A stretch of DNA of 30,208 nucleotides from positions 1 through 30,208 of the forward strand of contig WPIO01000531.1 in the NCBI GenBank assembly GCA_009760855.2, written 5' to 3'. A program made the position numbers and the translations under genes. The notes under the pieces are model-generated. The model ran no database searches, was not told the DNA's origin, and was given only the letters and a program-made list of their open reading frames with translations. This DNA is from Cristatella mucedo (lineage: Eukaryota > Bryozoa > Phylactolaemata > Cristatellidae). The stretch's first letter is position 1. Each line of letters starts with the position of its first letter. Positions 1-12,345 of this stretch are shown here, piece after piece.

Positions 1-1875
1 CGAAATGCTTTAAACAAGGTGCAGCACTCTGCTGCCAGCCAGCAAGCCACACGCTCCGACATGCAGATTTGAAGTTTCTACATATTCCGCGATCTGCTGC
101 GAACTGGTGTGCGAAACGTGTTATTTACGTGCGAAATGCTTTAAACAAGGTGCAGCACTCTGCTGCAGCCAGCAGCGCACGCTCCGACATGCAGATTTGA
201 AGTTTCTACATATTCCGCGATCTGCTGCGAACTCGTGCGAAACGTGTTATTTACGTGCGAAATGCTTTAAACAAGGTGCAGCACTCTGCTGCCAGCCAGG
301 GCACGCTCCGACACGCAGATTTGAAGTTTCTACATATTCCGCGATCTGCTGCGAACTCGTGCGAAACGTGTTATTTACGTGCGAAATGCTTTAAACAAGG
401 TGCAGCACTCTGCTGCCAGCAAGCGCACGCTCCGACATGCAGATTTGAAGTTTCTACATATTCCGCGATCTGCTGCGAACTCGTGCGAACGTGTTATTTA
501 AGTGCGAAATGCTTTTAAACAAGGTGCAGCACTCTACTGCCAGCAAGCGCACGCTCCGACATGCAGATTTGAAGTTTCTACATATTCCGCTATGTGCTGC
601 CAACTGGTGCAAAACGTGTTATTTACGTGCCAAATGCTTTGAACAAGGTGCAGCACTCTGCTGCCAGCCAGGGCACGCTCCGACATGCAGATTTGATGTT
701 TCTACATATTCCGCGATCTGCTGCGAACTCGTGCGAAACGTGTTATTTACGTGCGAAATGCTTTAAACAAGGTGCAGCACTCTGCTGCCAGCAAGCGCAC
801 GCTCCGACATGCAGATTTGAAGTTTCTACATATTCAGCGATCTGCTGCGAACTCGTGCGAAACGTGTTTATTTACGTGCGAAATGCTTTAAACAAGGTGC
901 AGCACTCTGCTGCCAGCCAGCACACGCTCCGACATGCAGATTTGAAGTTTCTACATATTCCGCGATCTGCTGCGAACTCGTGCGAAACGTGTTATTTACG
1001 TGCGAAATGCTTTAAACTAGGTGCAGCACTCTGCTGCCAGCAAGCGCACGCTCCGACATGCAGATTTGAAGTTTCTACATATTCCGCGATCTGCTGCGAA
1101 CTCGTGCGAAAAACGTGTTATTTACGTGCGAAATGCTTTTAAACAAGGTGCAGCACTCTGCTGCCAGCAAGCGCACGCTCCGACATGCAGATTTGAAGTT
1201 TTCTACATATTCCGCGCGATCTGCTGCGAACTCGTGCGAAACGTGTTATTTACGTGCGAAATGCTTTAAACAAGGTGCAGCACTCTGCTGCCAGCCAGGC
1301 ACGCTCCGACATGCAGATTTGAAGTTTCTACATATTCCGCTATCTGCTGCGAACTCGTGCGAAACGTGTTATTTACGTGCGAAATGCTTTAAACAAGGTG
1401 CAGCACTCTGCTGCCAGCAAGCGCACGCTCCGACATGCAGATTTGAAGTTTCTACATATTCCGCGATCTGCTGCGAACTCGTGCGAAACGTGTTATTTAC
1501 GTGCGAAATGCTTTAAACAAGGTGCAGCACTCTGCTGCAAGCCAGCACACGCTCTAACATGCAGATTTAAACTTTCTACGGATTCCGCGATCTGCTGCGA
1601 ACTCGTGCGAAACGTGTTATTTACGTGCGAAATGCTTTAAACAAGGTGCAGCACTCTGCTGCCAGCCAGGGCACGCTCCGACACGCAGATTTGATCTTTC
1701 TACATATTCCGCGATCTGCTGCGAACTCGTGCGAAACGTGTTATTTACGTGCGAAATGCTTTAAACAAGGTGCAGCACTCTGCTGCCAGCAAGCGCACGC
1801 TCCGACATGCAGATTTGAAGTTTCTACATATTCCGCGATCTGCTGCGAACTCGTGCGAAACGTGTTATTTACGTG

Positions 1876-2012
1876 CGAAATGCTTTAAACAAGGTGCAGC
1901 ACTCTGCTGCCAGCCAGGGCACGCTCCGACACGCAGATTTGAAGTTTCTACATATTCCGCGATCTGCTGCGAACTCGTGCGAAACGTGTTATCAAAACGT
2001 GTTATTTACGTG
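1876..2012. repeat. Monomer with 13-bp internal duplication
   Basis: The unit is 137 bp. The AAACGTGTTAT part is repeated around 1983-2003, adding 13 bp, as expected from slippage. Confidence 0.85.
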
Positions 2013-2860
2013 CGAAATGCTTTAAACAAGGTGCAGCACTCTGCTGCCAGCCAGCGCACGCTCCGACATGCAGATTTGAAGTTTCTACATATTCCGCGAT
2101 CTGCTGCGAACTCGTGCGAAACGTGTTATTTACGTGCGAAATGCTTTAAACAAGGTGCAGCACTCTGCTGCCAGCCAGGGCACGCTCCGACACGCAGATT
2201 TGAAGTTTCTACATATTCCGCGATCTGCTGCGAACTCGTGCGAATCGTGTTACTTACGTGCGAAATGCTTTAAACAAGGTGCAGCACTCTGCTGCCAGCC
2301 AGGGGCACGCTCCGACCTGCAGGTTGGAAGTTTTCTACATATTCCGCGATCTGCTGCGAATTCGTGCGAAACGTGTTATTTACGTGCGAAATGCTTTAAA
2401 CAAGGTGCAGCACTCTGCTGCCAGCAAGCGCACGCTCCGACATGCAGATTTGAAGTTTCTACATATTCCGCGATCTGCTGCGAACTTGTGCGAAACGTGT
2501 TTATTACGTGCGAAATGCTTTAAACAAGGTGCAGCACTCTGCTGCCAGCATGCACACGCTCCGACATGCAGATTTGAAGTTTCTACATATTCCGCGATCT
2601 GCTGCGAACTGGTGCGAAACGTGTTATTTACGTGCGAAATGCTTTAAACAAGGTGCAGCACTCTGCTGCCAGCAAGCGCACGCTCCGACATGCAGATTTG
2701 AAGTTTCTACATATTCCGCGATCTGCTGCGAACTCGTGCGAAACGTGTTATTTACGTGCGAAATGCTTTAAACAAGGTGCAGCACTCTGCTGCCAGCCAG
2801 CGCACGCTCCGAAATGTAGATTTGAAGTGTCTACATATTCCGCGATCTGCCGCGAACTCG

Positions 2861-3050
2861 TGCGAAACGTGTTTATTACGTGCGAAATGCTTTAAACAAG
2901 TTGCAGCACTCTGCTACCAGCATGCCCACGCTCCGACATGCAGATTTGAAGTTTTTACATATTCCGCGATCTGCTGCGAACTGGTGCGAAACGTGTTGTT
3001 TACGTGCGAAATGCTTTAAACAAGGTGCAGCACTCTGCTGGGAGCAAGCG
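2861..3050. repeat. Block A linked-variant segment, copy 1
   Basis: This segment carries GTGTTTATTACG, ACAAGTTGCAG and CTACCAGCATG, then TTGTTTACG in the next unit and an altered GGGAGCAAGC slot. A closely similar set occurs at 9120-9310 (CAAGTTGCAG starts at 2897 and 9158), and a shorter version at 12301. The spacings are 6,261 and 3,143 bp, close to 2:1. Confidence 0.72.
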
Positions 3051-3130
3051 CACGCTCCGAAATGCAGATTTGAAGTTTCTACATATTCCGCGATCTGCTG
3101 CGAACTCGTGCGAAACGTGTTATTTACGTG

Positions 3131-3273
3131 CGAAATGCTCACAACAAGGTGCAGCACTCTGCTGCCAGCCAGTGCACGCTCCGACATGCAGATTTGAAGT
3201 TTCTACATAATCCGCGATCTACTGCGAACTGGTGCGAAACGTGCGAACTCGTGCGAAACGTGTTATTTACGTG
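3131..3273. repeat. Monomer with 19-bp internal duplication
   Basis: The unit is 143 bp. The segment GTGCGAAACGTGCGAACTCG near 3233-3252 repeats the GTGCGAA region, adding 19 bp between natural TGCGAA direct repeats. Confidence 0.85.
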
Positions 3274-3645
3274 CGAAATGCTTTAAACAAGGTGCAGCAC
3301 TCTGCTGCCAGCCAGCGCACGCTCCGACATGCAGATTTGAAGTTTCTACATATTCCGCGATCTGCTGCGAACTCGTGCGAAACGTGTTTATTTACGTGCG
3401 AAATGCTTTAAACAAGGTGCAGCACTCTGCTGCCAGCAAGCGCACGCTCCGACATGCAGATTTGAAGTTTCTACATATTCCGCGATCTGCTGCGAACTCG
3501 TGCGAAACGTGTTATTTACGTGCGAAATGCTTTAAACAAGGTGCAGCACTCTGCTGCCAGCCAAGCACGCTCCGACATGCAGATTTGAAGTTTCTACATA
3601 TTCCGCGATCTGCTGCGAACTCGTGCGAAAACGTGTATTTACGTG

Positions 3646-3801
3646 CGAAATGCTTTAAAAACACTCTGCTGCCAGCAGCACGCTCCGACTCTGAAGTTTC
3701 TACATATTCCGCGATCTGCTGCACGCTCCGACAAGCAGATTTGAAGTTTCTACATATTCCGCGATCTGCTGCGAACAGGTGCGAAACGTGTTATTTACGT
3801 G
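3646..3801. repeat. Rearranged 156-bp unit
   Basis: The CAAGGTGCAG segment is missing near 3661 and GACTCTGAAG replaces GACATGCAGATTTGAAG. At about 3720 a second partial monomer starts where GATCTGCTG joins CACGCTCCGAC. Two 3' halves follow one 5' half. Confidence 0.83.
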
Positions 3802-4176
3802 CGAAATGCTTTAAACAAGATACAGCACTCTGCTGCCAGCCAGCGCACGCTCCGACAAGCAGATTTGAAGTTTCTACATATTCCGCGATCTGCTGCGAAC
3901 TCGTGTGCGAAACGTGTTTTTTTACGTGCGAAATGCTTTAAACAAGGTGCAGCACTCTGCTGCCAGCAAGCGCACGCTCCGACATGCAGATTTGAAGTTT
4001 CTACATATTCCGCGATCTGCTGCGAACTCGTGCGAAACGTGTTATTTACGTGCGAAATGCTTTAAACAAGGTGCAGCACTCTGCTGCCAGCCAGGGCACG
4101 CTCCGACATGCAGATTTGAAGTTTCTACATATTCCGCGATCTGCTGCGATTTGGTGCGAAACGTGTTATTTACGTG

Positions 4177-4272
4177 CGAAATGCTTTAAACAAGGTGCAG
4201 CACTCTGCTGCCAGCAAGCACTACATATTCCGCGATCTGCTGAAAACTCGTGCGAAACGTGTTATTTACGTG
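4177..4272. repeat. Truncated 96-bp monomer
   Basis: 28 bp are missing between CCAGCAAGCA and CTACATATTCC near 4219, removing the CACGCTCCGACATGCAG region. Confidence 0.85.
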
Positions 4273-4520
4273 CGAAATGCTTTAAACAAGTGCAGCACTC
4301 TGCTGCCAGCCAGGGCACGCTCCGACATGCAGATTTGAAGTTTCTACATATTCCGCGATCTGCTGCGAACGCGTGCGAAACGTGTTATTTACGTGCGAAA
4401 TGCTTTAAACAAGGTGCAGCACTCTGCTGCCAGCCAGCGCACGCTCCGACATGCAGATTTGAAGTTTCTACATATTCCGCGATCTCCTGCGAACTCGTGC
4501 GAAAACGTGTTATTTACGTG

Positions 4521-4739
4521 CGAAATGCTTTAAAAACAGGTGCAGCACTCTGCTGCCAGCAGCGCACGCTCCGACATGCAGATTTGAAGTTTCTACATAT
4601 TCCGCGATCTGCTGCGAACTCGTGCGAAACGTGTTGCAGCACTCTGCTGCCAGTCAGCGCACGCTCCGACATGCAGATTTGAAGTTTCTACATATTCCGC
4701 GATCTGCTGCGAACTCGTGCGAAACGTGTTATTTACGTG
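4521..4739. repeat. Two units fused by a junction deletion
   Basis: CGAAACGTGTT runs straight into GCAGCACTCTGC near 4635, losing about 30 bp that span the monomer junction, including TTTAAA and one TGCGAA. Confidence 0.84.
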
Positions 4740-6120
4740 CGAAATGCTTTAAACAAGGTGCAGCACTCTGCTGCCAGCCAGCGCACGCTCCGACATGCAG
4801 ATTTGAAGTTTCTAGATATTCCGCGATCTGCTGCTAACTCTTGCGAAACGTGTTATTTACGTGCGAAATGCTTTAAAAAAGGTGCAGCACTGAGCTGCGA
4901 GCAAGCGCACGCTCCGACATGCAGATTTGAAGTGTCAACATATTCCGCGATCTGCTGCGAACTGGTGCGAAACGTGTTATTTACGTGCGAAATGCTTTAA
5001 ACAAGGTGCAGCACTCTCTGCTGCCAGCAAGCGCACGCTCCGACATGCAGATTTGAAGTTTCGAAATATTCCGCGATCTGCTGCGAACTTGCGCTAAACG
5101 TGTTATTTACGTGCGAAATGCTTTAAACAAGGTGCAGCACTCTGCTGCCAGCCAGGGCACGCTCCGACATGCAGATTTGAAGTTTCTACATATTCCGCGA
5201 TCTGCTGCGAACTCGTGCGAAACGTGTTATTTACGTGCGAAATGCTTTAAACAAGGTGCAGCACTCTGCTGCCAGCCAGCGCACGCTCCGACATGCAGAT
5301 TTGAAGTTTCTACATATTCCGCGATCTGCTGCGAAACTTGTGCGAAACGTGTTATTTACGTGCGAAATGCTTTAAACAAGTGGTGCAGCACTCTGCTGCA
5401 GCAGCAGCGCACGCTCCGACATGCAGATTTGAAGTTTTCTACATATTCCGCGATCTGCTGCGAACTGTGTGCGAAAAACGTGTTATTTACGTGCGAAATG
5501 CTTTAAACAAGGTGCAGCACTCTGCTGCCAGCAAGCGCACGCTCCGACATGCAGATTTGAAGTTTCTACATATTCCGCGATCTGCTGCGAACTGGTGCGA
5601 AACGTGTTATTTACGTGCGAAATGCTTTAAACAAGGTGCAGCACTCTGCTGCTGCCAGTCAGCGCACGCTTCGACATGCAGATTTGAAGTTTCTACATAT
5701 TCCGAGATCTGCTGCGAACTCGTGCAAAACGTGTTATTTACGTGCGAAATGCTTTAAACAAGGTGCAGCACTCTGCTGCCAGCAAGCGCACGCTCCGACA
5801 TGCAGATTTGAAGTTTCTACATATTCCGCGATCTGCTGCGAACTCGTGCGAAACGTGTTTTTTTACGTGCGAAATGCTTTAAACAAGGTGCAGCACTCTG
5901 CTGCCAGCAAGCGCACGCTCCGACATGCAGATTTGAAGTTTCTACATATTCCGCGATCTGCTGCAAACTGTATCGAAACGTGTTATTTACGTGCGAAATG
6001 CTTTAAACAAGGTGCAGCACTCTGCTGCCAGCCAGCAGCGCACGCTCCGACATGCAGATTTGAAGTTTTAACATATTCCGCGATCTGCTGCGAACTCGTG
6101 CGAAACGTGTTATTTACGTG

Positions 6121-6295
6121 CGAAATGCTTTAAACAAGGTGCAGCACTCTGCTGCAGCAGCGCACGCTCCGACATGCAATGCTTTAAACAAGCAGCACTC
6201 GCTGCCGCGCCAGCGCACGCTCCGACATGCAGATTTGAAGTTTCTACATATTCCGCGATCTGCTGCGAACTCGTGCAAAACGTGTTATTTACGTG
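6121..6295. repeat. Rearranged 175-bp unit
   Basis: About 58 bp of one monomer end at GACATGCA (near 6178) and a second 5' end begins at AATGCTTTAAAC, followed by small losses in the hairpin region (CAAGCAGCACTCGCTGCC). The hairpin is disrupted here, which is rare in the array. Confidence 0.83.
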
Positions 6296-6668
6296 CGAAA
6301 TGCTTTAAACAAGGTGCAGCACTCTGCTGCCAGCAAGCGCACGCTCCGACATGCAGATTTGAAGTTTCTACATATTCCGCGATCTGCTGCGAACTCGTGC
6401 GAAACGTGTTATTTACGTGCGAAATGCTTTATTCAAGGTGCAGCACTCTGCTGCCAGCAAGCGCACGCTCCGACATGCAGATTTGAATTTTCTAGTTATT
6501 CCGCGATCTGCTGCGAACTCGTGCGAAATGTGTTTATTTACGTGCGAAATGCTTTAAACAAGGTGCAGCACTCTGCTGCCAGCAAGCGCACGCTCCGACA
6601 TGCAGATTTGAAGTTTCTACATATTCCGCGATCTGCCGCGAACTCGTGCGAAACGTGTTATTTACGTG

Positions 6669-6806
6669 CGAAATGCTTTAAACAAGGTGCAGCACTCTAC
6701 TGCCAGCAAGCGCACGCTCCCCAGCACACGCTCCGACATGCAGATTTGAAGTTTCTACATATTCCGCGATCTGCTGCAAACTGGTGCGAAACGTGGTATT
6801 TACGTG
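6669..6806. repeat. Monomer with 14-bp partial duplication
   Basis: The unit is 138 bp. CACGCTCC is followed by CCAGCACACGCTCCGAC near 6719, so the slot plus CACGCTCC segment is present twice. Confidence 0.82.
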
Positions 6807-6930
6807 CGAAATGCTTTAAACAAGGTGCAGCACTCTGCTGCCAGCCAGGGCACGCTCCGACATGCAGATTTGAAGTTTCTACATATTCCGCGATCTGCTG
6901 CGAACTCGTGCGAAACGTGTTATTTACGTG

Positions 6931-7011
6931 CGAAATGCTTTAAAACAAGGTGCAGCACACGCTGCTGCCAGCGATCTGCTGCGAACTCGTGCGAAACGTG
7001 TTATTTACGTG
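6931..7011. repeat. Truncated 81-bp monomer
   Basis: CTGCTGCCAG joins CGATCTGCTGCG near 6971, losing 43 bp overall from the central part of the unit. Both sides of the join are next to a TCTGCTGC-like motif. Confidence 0.84.
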
Positions 7012-9119
7012 CGAAATGCTTTAAACAAGGTGCAGCACTCTGCTGCCAGCAAGCGCACGCTCCGACAAGCAGATTTGAAGTTTTTACATATTCCGCGATC
7101 TGCTGCGAACTGGTGCGAAACGTGTTATTTACGTGCGAAATGCTTTAAACAAGGTGCAGCACTCTGCTGCCAGCCAGCGCACGCTCCGAAATGCAGATTT
7201 GAAGTTTCTACATATTCCGCGATCTGCTGCGAACTTGTGCGAAACGTGTTATTTACGTGCGAAATGCTTTAAACAAGGTGCAGCACTCTGCTGCCAGCAA
7301 GCGCACGCTCCGACATGCAGATTTGAAGTTTCTACATATTCCGCGATCTGCTGCGAACTGGTGCGAAACGTGTTATTTACGTGCGAAATGCTTTAAACAA
7401 GGTGCAGCACTCTGCTGCCAGCCAGGGCACGCTCCGACACGCAGATTTGAAGTTTTTTACATATTCCGCGATCTGCTGCGAAACTTTGTGTGCGAAACGT
7501 TATTTATTTACGTGCGAAATGCTTTAAACAAGGTGCAGCACTCTGCTGCCAGCCAGCGCACGCTCCGACATGCAGATTTGAAGTTTCTACATATTCCGCG
7601 ATCTGCTGCGAACTCGTGCGAAACGTGTTATTTACGTGCGAAATGCTTTAAACAAGTGCAGTGCAGCACTCTGCTGCTGCCAGCAAGGGCACGCTCCGAC
7701 ATGCAGATTTGAAGTTTCTACATATTCCGCGATCTGCTGCGAACTCGTGCGAAACGTGTTATTTACGTGCGAAATGCTTTAAACAAGGTGCAGCACTCTA
7801 CTGCCAGCAAGCGCACGCTCCGACTTGCAGATTTAAAGTTTTTACATATTCATCGATCCGCCGCGAACTCGTGCGAAACGTGTTATTTACGTGCGAAATG
7901 CTTTAAACAAGGTGCAGCACTCTGCTGCCAGCAAGCGCACGCTCCGACATGCAGATTTGAAGTTTCTACATATTCCGCGATCTGCTGCGAACTCGTGCGA
8001 AACGTGTTATTTACGTGCGAAATGCTTTAAACAAGGTGCAGCACTCTGCTGCCAGCCAGGGCACGCTCCGACACGCAGATTTGAAGTTTTTACATATTCC
8101 GCGATCTGCTGCGAACTGGTGCGAAACGTGTTATTTACGTGCGAAATGCTTTAAACAAGGTGCAGCACTCTGCTGCCAGCCAGGGCACGCTCCGACACGC
8201 AGATTTGAAGTTTCTACATATTCCGCGATCTGCTGCAAAACTCGTGTGCGAAACGTGTTATTTACGTGCGAAATGCTTTAAACAAGGTGCAGCACTCTGC
8301 TGCCAGCAAGCTCACGCTCCGACATGCAGATTTGAAGTTTCTACATATTCCGCGATCTGCTGCGAACTCGTGCGAAACGTGTTATTTACGTGCGAAATGC
8401 TTTAAACAAGGTGCAGCACTCTGCTGCCAGCCAGCAAGCGCACGCTCCGACATGCAGATTTGAAGTTTCTACATATTCCGCGATCTGCTGCGAACTCGTG
8501 CGAAACGTGTTTATTACGTGCGACATGCTTTAAACAAGGTGCAGCACTCTGCTGCCAGCCAGCGCACGCTCCGACATGCAGATTTGATGTTTCTACATAT
8601 TCTGCGATCTGCTGCGAACTCGTGCGAAACGTGTTATTTACGTGCGAAATGCTTTAAACAAGGTGCAGCACTCTGCTGCCAGCCAGCGCACGCTCCGACA
8701 TGCAGATTTGAAGTTTCTACAAATTCCGCGATCTCTGCGGTGCGAAACGTGTTTTTACGTGCGAAATGCTTTAAAAACAAGGTGCAGCACTCTGCTGCTG
8801 CCAGCCAGGGCACGCTCTCGCGACATGCAGATTTGAAGTTTTTCTACATATTCCGCGATCTGCTGCGAACTGGTGCGAAACGTGTTATTTACGTGCGAAA
8901 TGCTTTAAACAAGGTGCAGCACTCTGCTGCCAGCCAGCGCACGCTCCGACATGCAGATTTGAAGTTTCTACATATTCCGCGATCTGCTGCGAACTCGTGC
9001 GAAACGTGTTATTTACGTGCGAAATGCTTTAAACAAGGTGCAGCACTCTGCTGCGAGCAAGCACACGCTCCGACATGCAGATTTGAAGTTTCTACATATT
9101 CCGCGATCTCCTGCGAACT

Positions 9120-9310
9120 TGTGCAAAACGTGTTTATTACGTGCGAAATGCTTTAAACAAGTTGCAGCACTCTACTACCAGCACGCGCACGCTCCGACAT
9201 CCAGATTTAAAGTTTCTACATATTCTGCGATCTGCTGCGAACTGTTGCGAAACGTCTTGTTTACGTGCGAAATGCTTTAAACAAGGTGCAGCACTCTGCT
9301 GCGAGCTAGC
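9120..9310. repeat. Block A linked-variant segment, copy 2
   Basis: This segment carries GTGCAAAACGTG, TTTATTACG, ACAAGTTGCAG and CTACTACCAGCACG, followed by CTTGTTTACG and a GCGAGCTAGC slot. It has more private substitutions than its neighbours (CATCCAG, TTTAAAGTTTC, ATTCTGCG, CTGTTGCG), so it is among the older units of block A. It pairs with 2861-3050. Confidence 0.72.
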
Positions 9311-9889
9311 ACACGCTCCGACATGCAGATTTGAAGTTTTTACATATTCCGCGATCTGCTGCGAACTCGTGCGAAACGTGTTATTTACGTGCGAAATGCT
9401 TTAAAAACAAGGTGCAGCACTCTGCTGCCAGTCAGCGCACGCTCCGACATGCAGATTTGAAGTTTCTACATATTCCGCGATCTGCTGCGAACTCGTGCGA
9501 AACGTGTTATTTACGTGCGAAATGCTTTAAACAAGGTGCAGCACTCTGCTGCCAGCCAGCGCACGCTCCGACATGCAGATTTGAAGTTTCTACATATTCC
9601 GCGATCTGCTGCGAACTCGTGCGAAACGTGTTATTTACGTGCAAAATGCTTTAAACATGGTGCAGCACTCTGCTGCCAGTCAGCGCACGCTCCGACATGC
9701 AGATTTGAAGTTTTTACACATTCCGCGATCTGCTGCGAACTCGTGCGAAACGTGTTATTTACGTGCGAAATGCTTTAAACAAGGTGCAGCACTCTGCTGC
9801 CAGCCAGCGCACGCTCCGACAAGCAGATTTGATGTTTCTACATATTCCGCGATCTGCTGCGAACTCGTGCGAAACGTGTTATTTACGTG

Positions 9890-10058
9890 CGAAATGCTTT
9901 AAACAAGGTGCAGCACTCTGCTGCCAGCCAGCGCACGCTCCGACATGCAGATTTGAAGTACTCTGCTGCTAGCAAGCGCACGCTCCGACATGCAGATTTG
10001 AAGTTTCTACATATTCCGCGATCTGCTGCGAACTCGTGCAAAACGTGTTATTTACGTG
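9890..10058. repeat. Oversized 169-bp unit
   Basis: GATTTGAAGT joins ACTCTGCTGCTAGC near 9959, so a partial monomer of 45 extra bp is inserted in register with no foreign sequence. Confidence 0.83.
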
Positions 10059-10680
10059 CGAAATGCTTTAAACAAGGTGCAGCACTCTGCTGCCAGCCAG
10101 GGCACGCTCCGACATGCAGATTTGAAGTTTCTACATATTCCGCGATCTGCTGCGAACTAGTGCGAAACGTGTTATTTACGTGCGAAATGCTTTAAACAAG
10201 GTGCAGCACTCTGCTGCCAGCCAGCGCACGCTCCGACATGCAGATTTGAAGTTTCTACATATTCCGCGATCTGCTGCGAACTCGTGCGAAACGTGTTATT
10301 TACGTGCGAAATGCTTTAAACAAGGTGCAGCACTCTGCTGCCAGCCAGCGCACGCTCCGAAATGCAGATTTTTGAAGTTTCTACATATTCCGCGATCTGC
10401 TGCGAACTCGTGCGAAACGTGTTATTTACGTGCGAAATGCTTTAAACAAGGTGCAGCACTCTGCTGCCAGCAAGCGCACGCTCCGACATGCAGATTTGAA
10501 CTTTTCTACATATTCCGCGATCTGCTGGGAACTTGTGCGAAACGTGTTATTTACGTGCGAAATGCTTTAAACAAGGTGCAGCACTCTGCTGCCAGCCAGG
10601 GCACGCTCCGACATGCAGATTTGAAGTTTCTACATATTCCGCGATCTGCCGCGAACTGGTGCGAAACGTGTTTTTACGTG

Positions 10681-10791
10681 CGAAATGCTTTAAACAAGGT
10701 GCAGCACTCTGCTGCCAGCAACATGCAGATTTGAAGTTTCTACATATTCCGCGATCTGCTGCGAACTCGTGCGAAACGTGTTATTTACGTG
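10681..10791. repeat. Truncated 111-bp monomer
   Basis: CTGCCAGCA joins ACATGCAGATTTG near 10721, removing the CGCACGCTCCG block (13 bp). Confidence 0.84.
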
Positions 10792-12038
10792 CGAAATGCT
10801 TTAAACAAGGTGCAGCAGCACTCTGCTGCGAGCAAGCGCACGCTCCGACATGCAGATTTGAAGTTTTTACATATTCTGCGATCTGCTGCGAACTCGTGCG
10901 AAACGTGTTATTTACGTGCGAAATGCTTTAAACAAGGTGCAGCACTCTGCTGCCAGCCAGCGCACGCTCCGACATGCAGATTTGAAGTTTCTAGATATTC
11001 CGCGATCTGCTGCGAACTCGTGCGAAAAATATTATTTACGTGCGAAATGCTTTAAACAAGGAGCAGCACTCTGCTGCGAGCAAGCGCACGCTCCGACATG
11101 TAGATGTGAAGTTTCTACATATTCTGCGATCTGCTGCGAACTCGTGTGAAAAAACGTGTTATTTACGTGCGAAATGCTTTAAACAAGGTGCAGCACTCTG
11201 CTGCCAGCAAGCACACGCTCCGACATGCAGATTTGAAGTTTCTACATATTCCGCGATCTGCTGCGAACTCGTGCGAAACGTGTTATTTACGTGCGAAATG
11301 CTTTAAACAAGGAGCAGCACTCTGCTGCCAGCAAGGGCACGCTCCGACATGCAGATTTGAAGTTTCTACATATTCCGCGATCTGCTGCGAACTGGTGCGA
11401 AACGTGTTATTTACGTGCGAAATGCTTTAAACAAGGTGCAGCACTCTGCTGCCAGCAAGCGCACGCTCCGACATGCAGATTTGAAGTTTCTAGATACTCC
11501 GCGATTTGATGCGAACTCGTGCAAAACGTGTTATTTACGTGCGAAATGCTTTAAACAAGGTGCAGCACTCTGCTGCCAGCAGCGCACGCTCCGAAATGCA
11601 GATTTGAAGTTTCTACATATTCCGCGATCAGCTGCAAACTCGTGCGAAACGTGTGTTTTTTGCGTGCGAAATGCTTTAAACAAGGTGCAGCACTCTGCTG
11701 CCAGCCAGCGCACGCTCCGACATGCAGATTTGAAGTTTCTACATATTCCGCGATCTGCCGCGAACTCGTGCGAAACGTGTTATTTACGTGCGAAATGCTT
11801 TAAACAAGGTGCAGCACTCTGCTGCCAGCAAGCGCACGCTCCGACATGCAGATTTGAAGTTTCTACATATTCCGCGATCTGCTGCGAACTCGTGCGAAAC
11901 GTGTTATTTACGTGCGAAATGCTTTAAACAAGGTGCAGCACTCTGCTGCCAGCCAGCGCACGCTCCGACATGCAGATTTGAAGTTTCTACATATTCCGCG
12001 ATCTGCTGCGAAATCGTGCGAAACGTGTTATTTACGTG

Positions 12039-12162
12039 CGAAATGCTTTAAACAAGGTGCAGCACTCTGCTGCCAGCCAGGGCACGCTCCGACATGCAGA
12101 TTTGAAGTTTCTACATATTCCGCGATCTGCTGCGAACTCGTGCGAAACGTGTTATTTACGTG
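12039..12162 (+). repeat. Reference A-type monomer (124 bp)
   Basis: A full-length, nearly consensus A-type unit, used here to define monomer positions 1-124. It carries TTTAAA at 9-14, the inverted repeat GCAGCA/TGCTGC at 21-26 and 30-35 with a CTC loop, a variable slot at 36-45 (here with GGG), ATGCAG at 56-61, TCTACA at 72-77, TGCGAA at 93-98 and 103-108 and again across the junction with the next unit (123 to 4), and AAACGTG at 107-113. The A-type diagnostic bases are T11, C76 and C110. The choice of phase is arbitrary, because a tandem array has no natural first base. Confidence 0.95.
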
Positions 12163-12254
12163 CGAAATGCTTTAAACAAGGTGCAGCACTCTGCTGCCAG
12201 CCAGCGCACGCTCCGACATGCAGATTTGAAGTTTCTACATATTCCGCGATCTTC

Positions 12255-12345
12255 TGCTAACTTGTGCAAAACGTGTTATTTACGTGCGAAATGCTTTAAA
12301 CAAGTTGCAGCACTCTGCTACCAGCAAGCCCACGCTCCGACATGC
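12255..12345. repeat. Block A linked-variant segment, copy 3 (short)
   Basis: CTAACTTGTGCAAAACGTG, then ACAAGTTGCAG and CTACCAGCAAGCCC share the core variants of the segments at 2861 and 9120. The flanking unit lacks the TTGTTTACG change, so only about one monomer of the linked set is retained. Confidence 0.65.
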
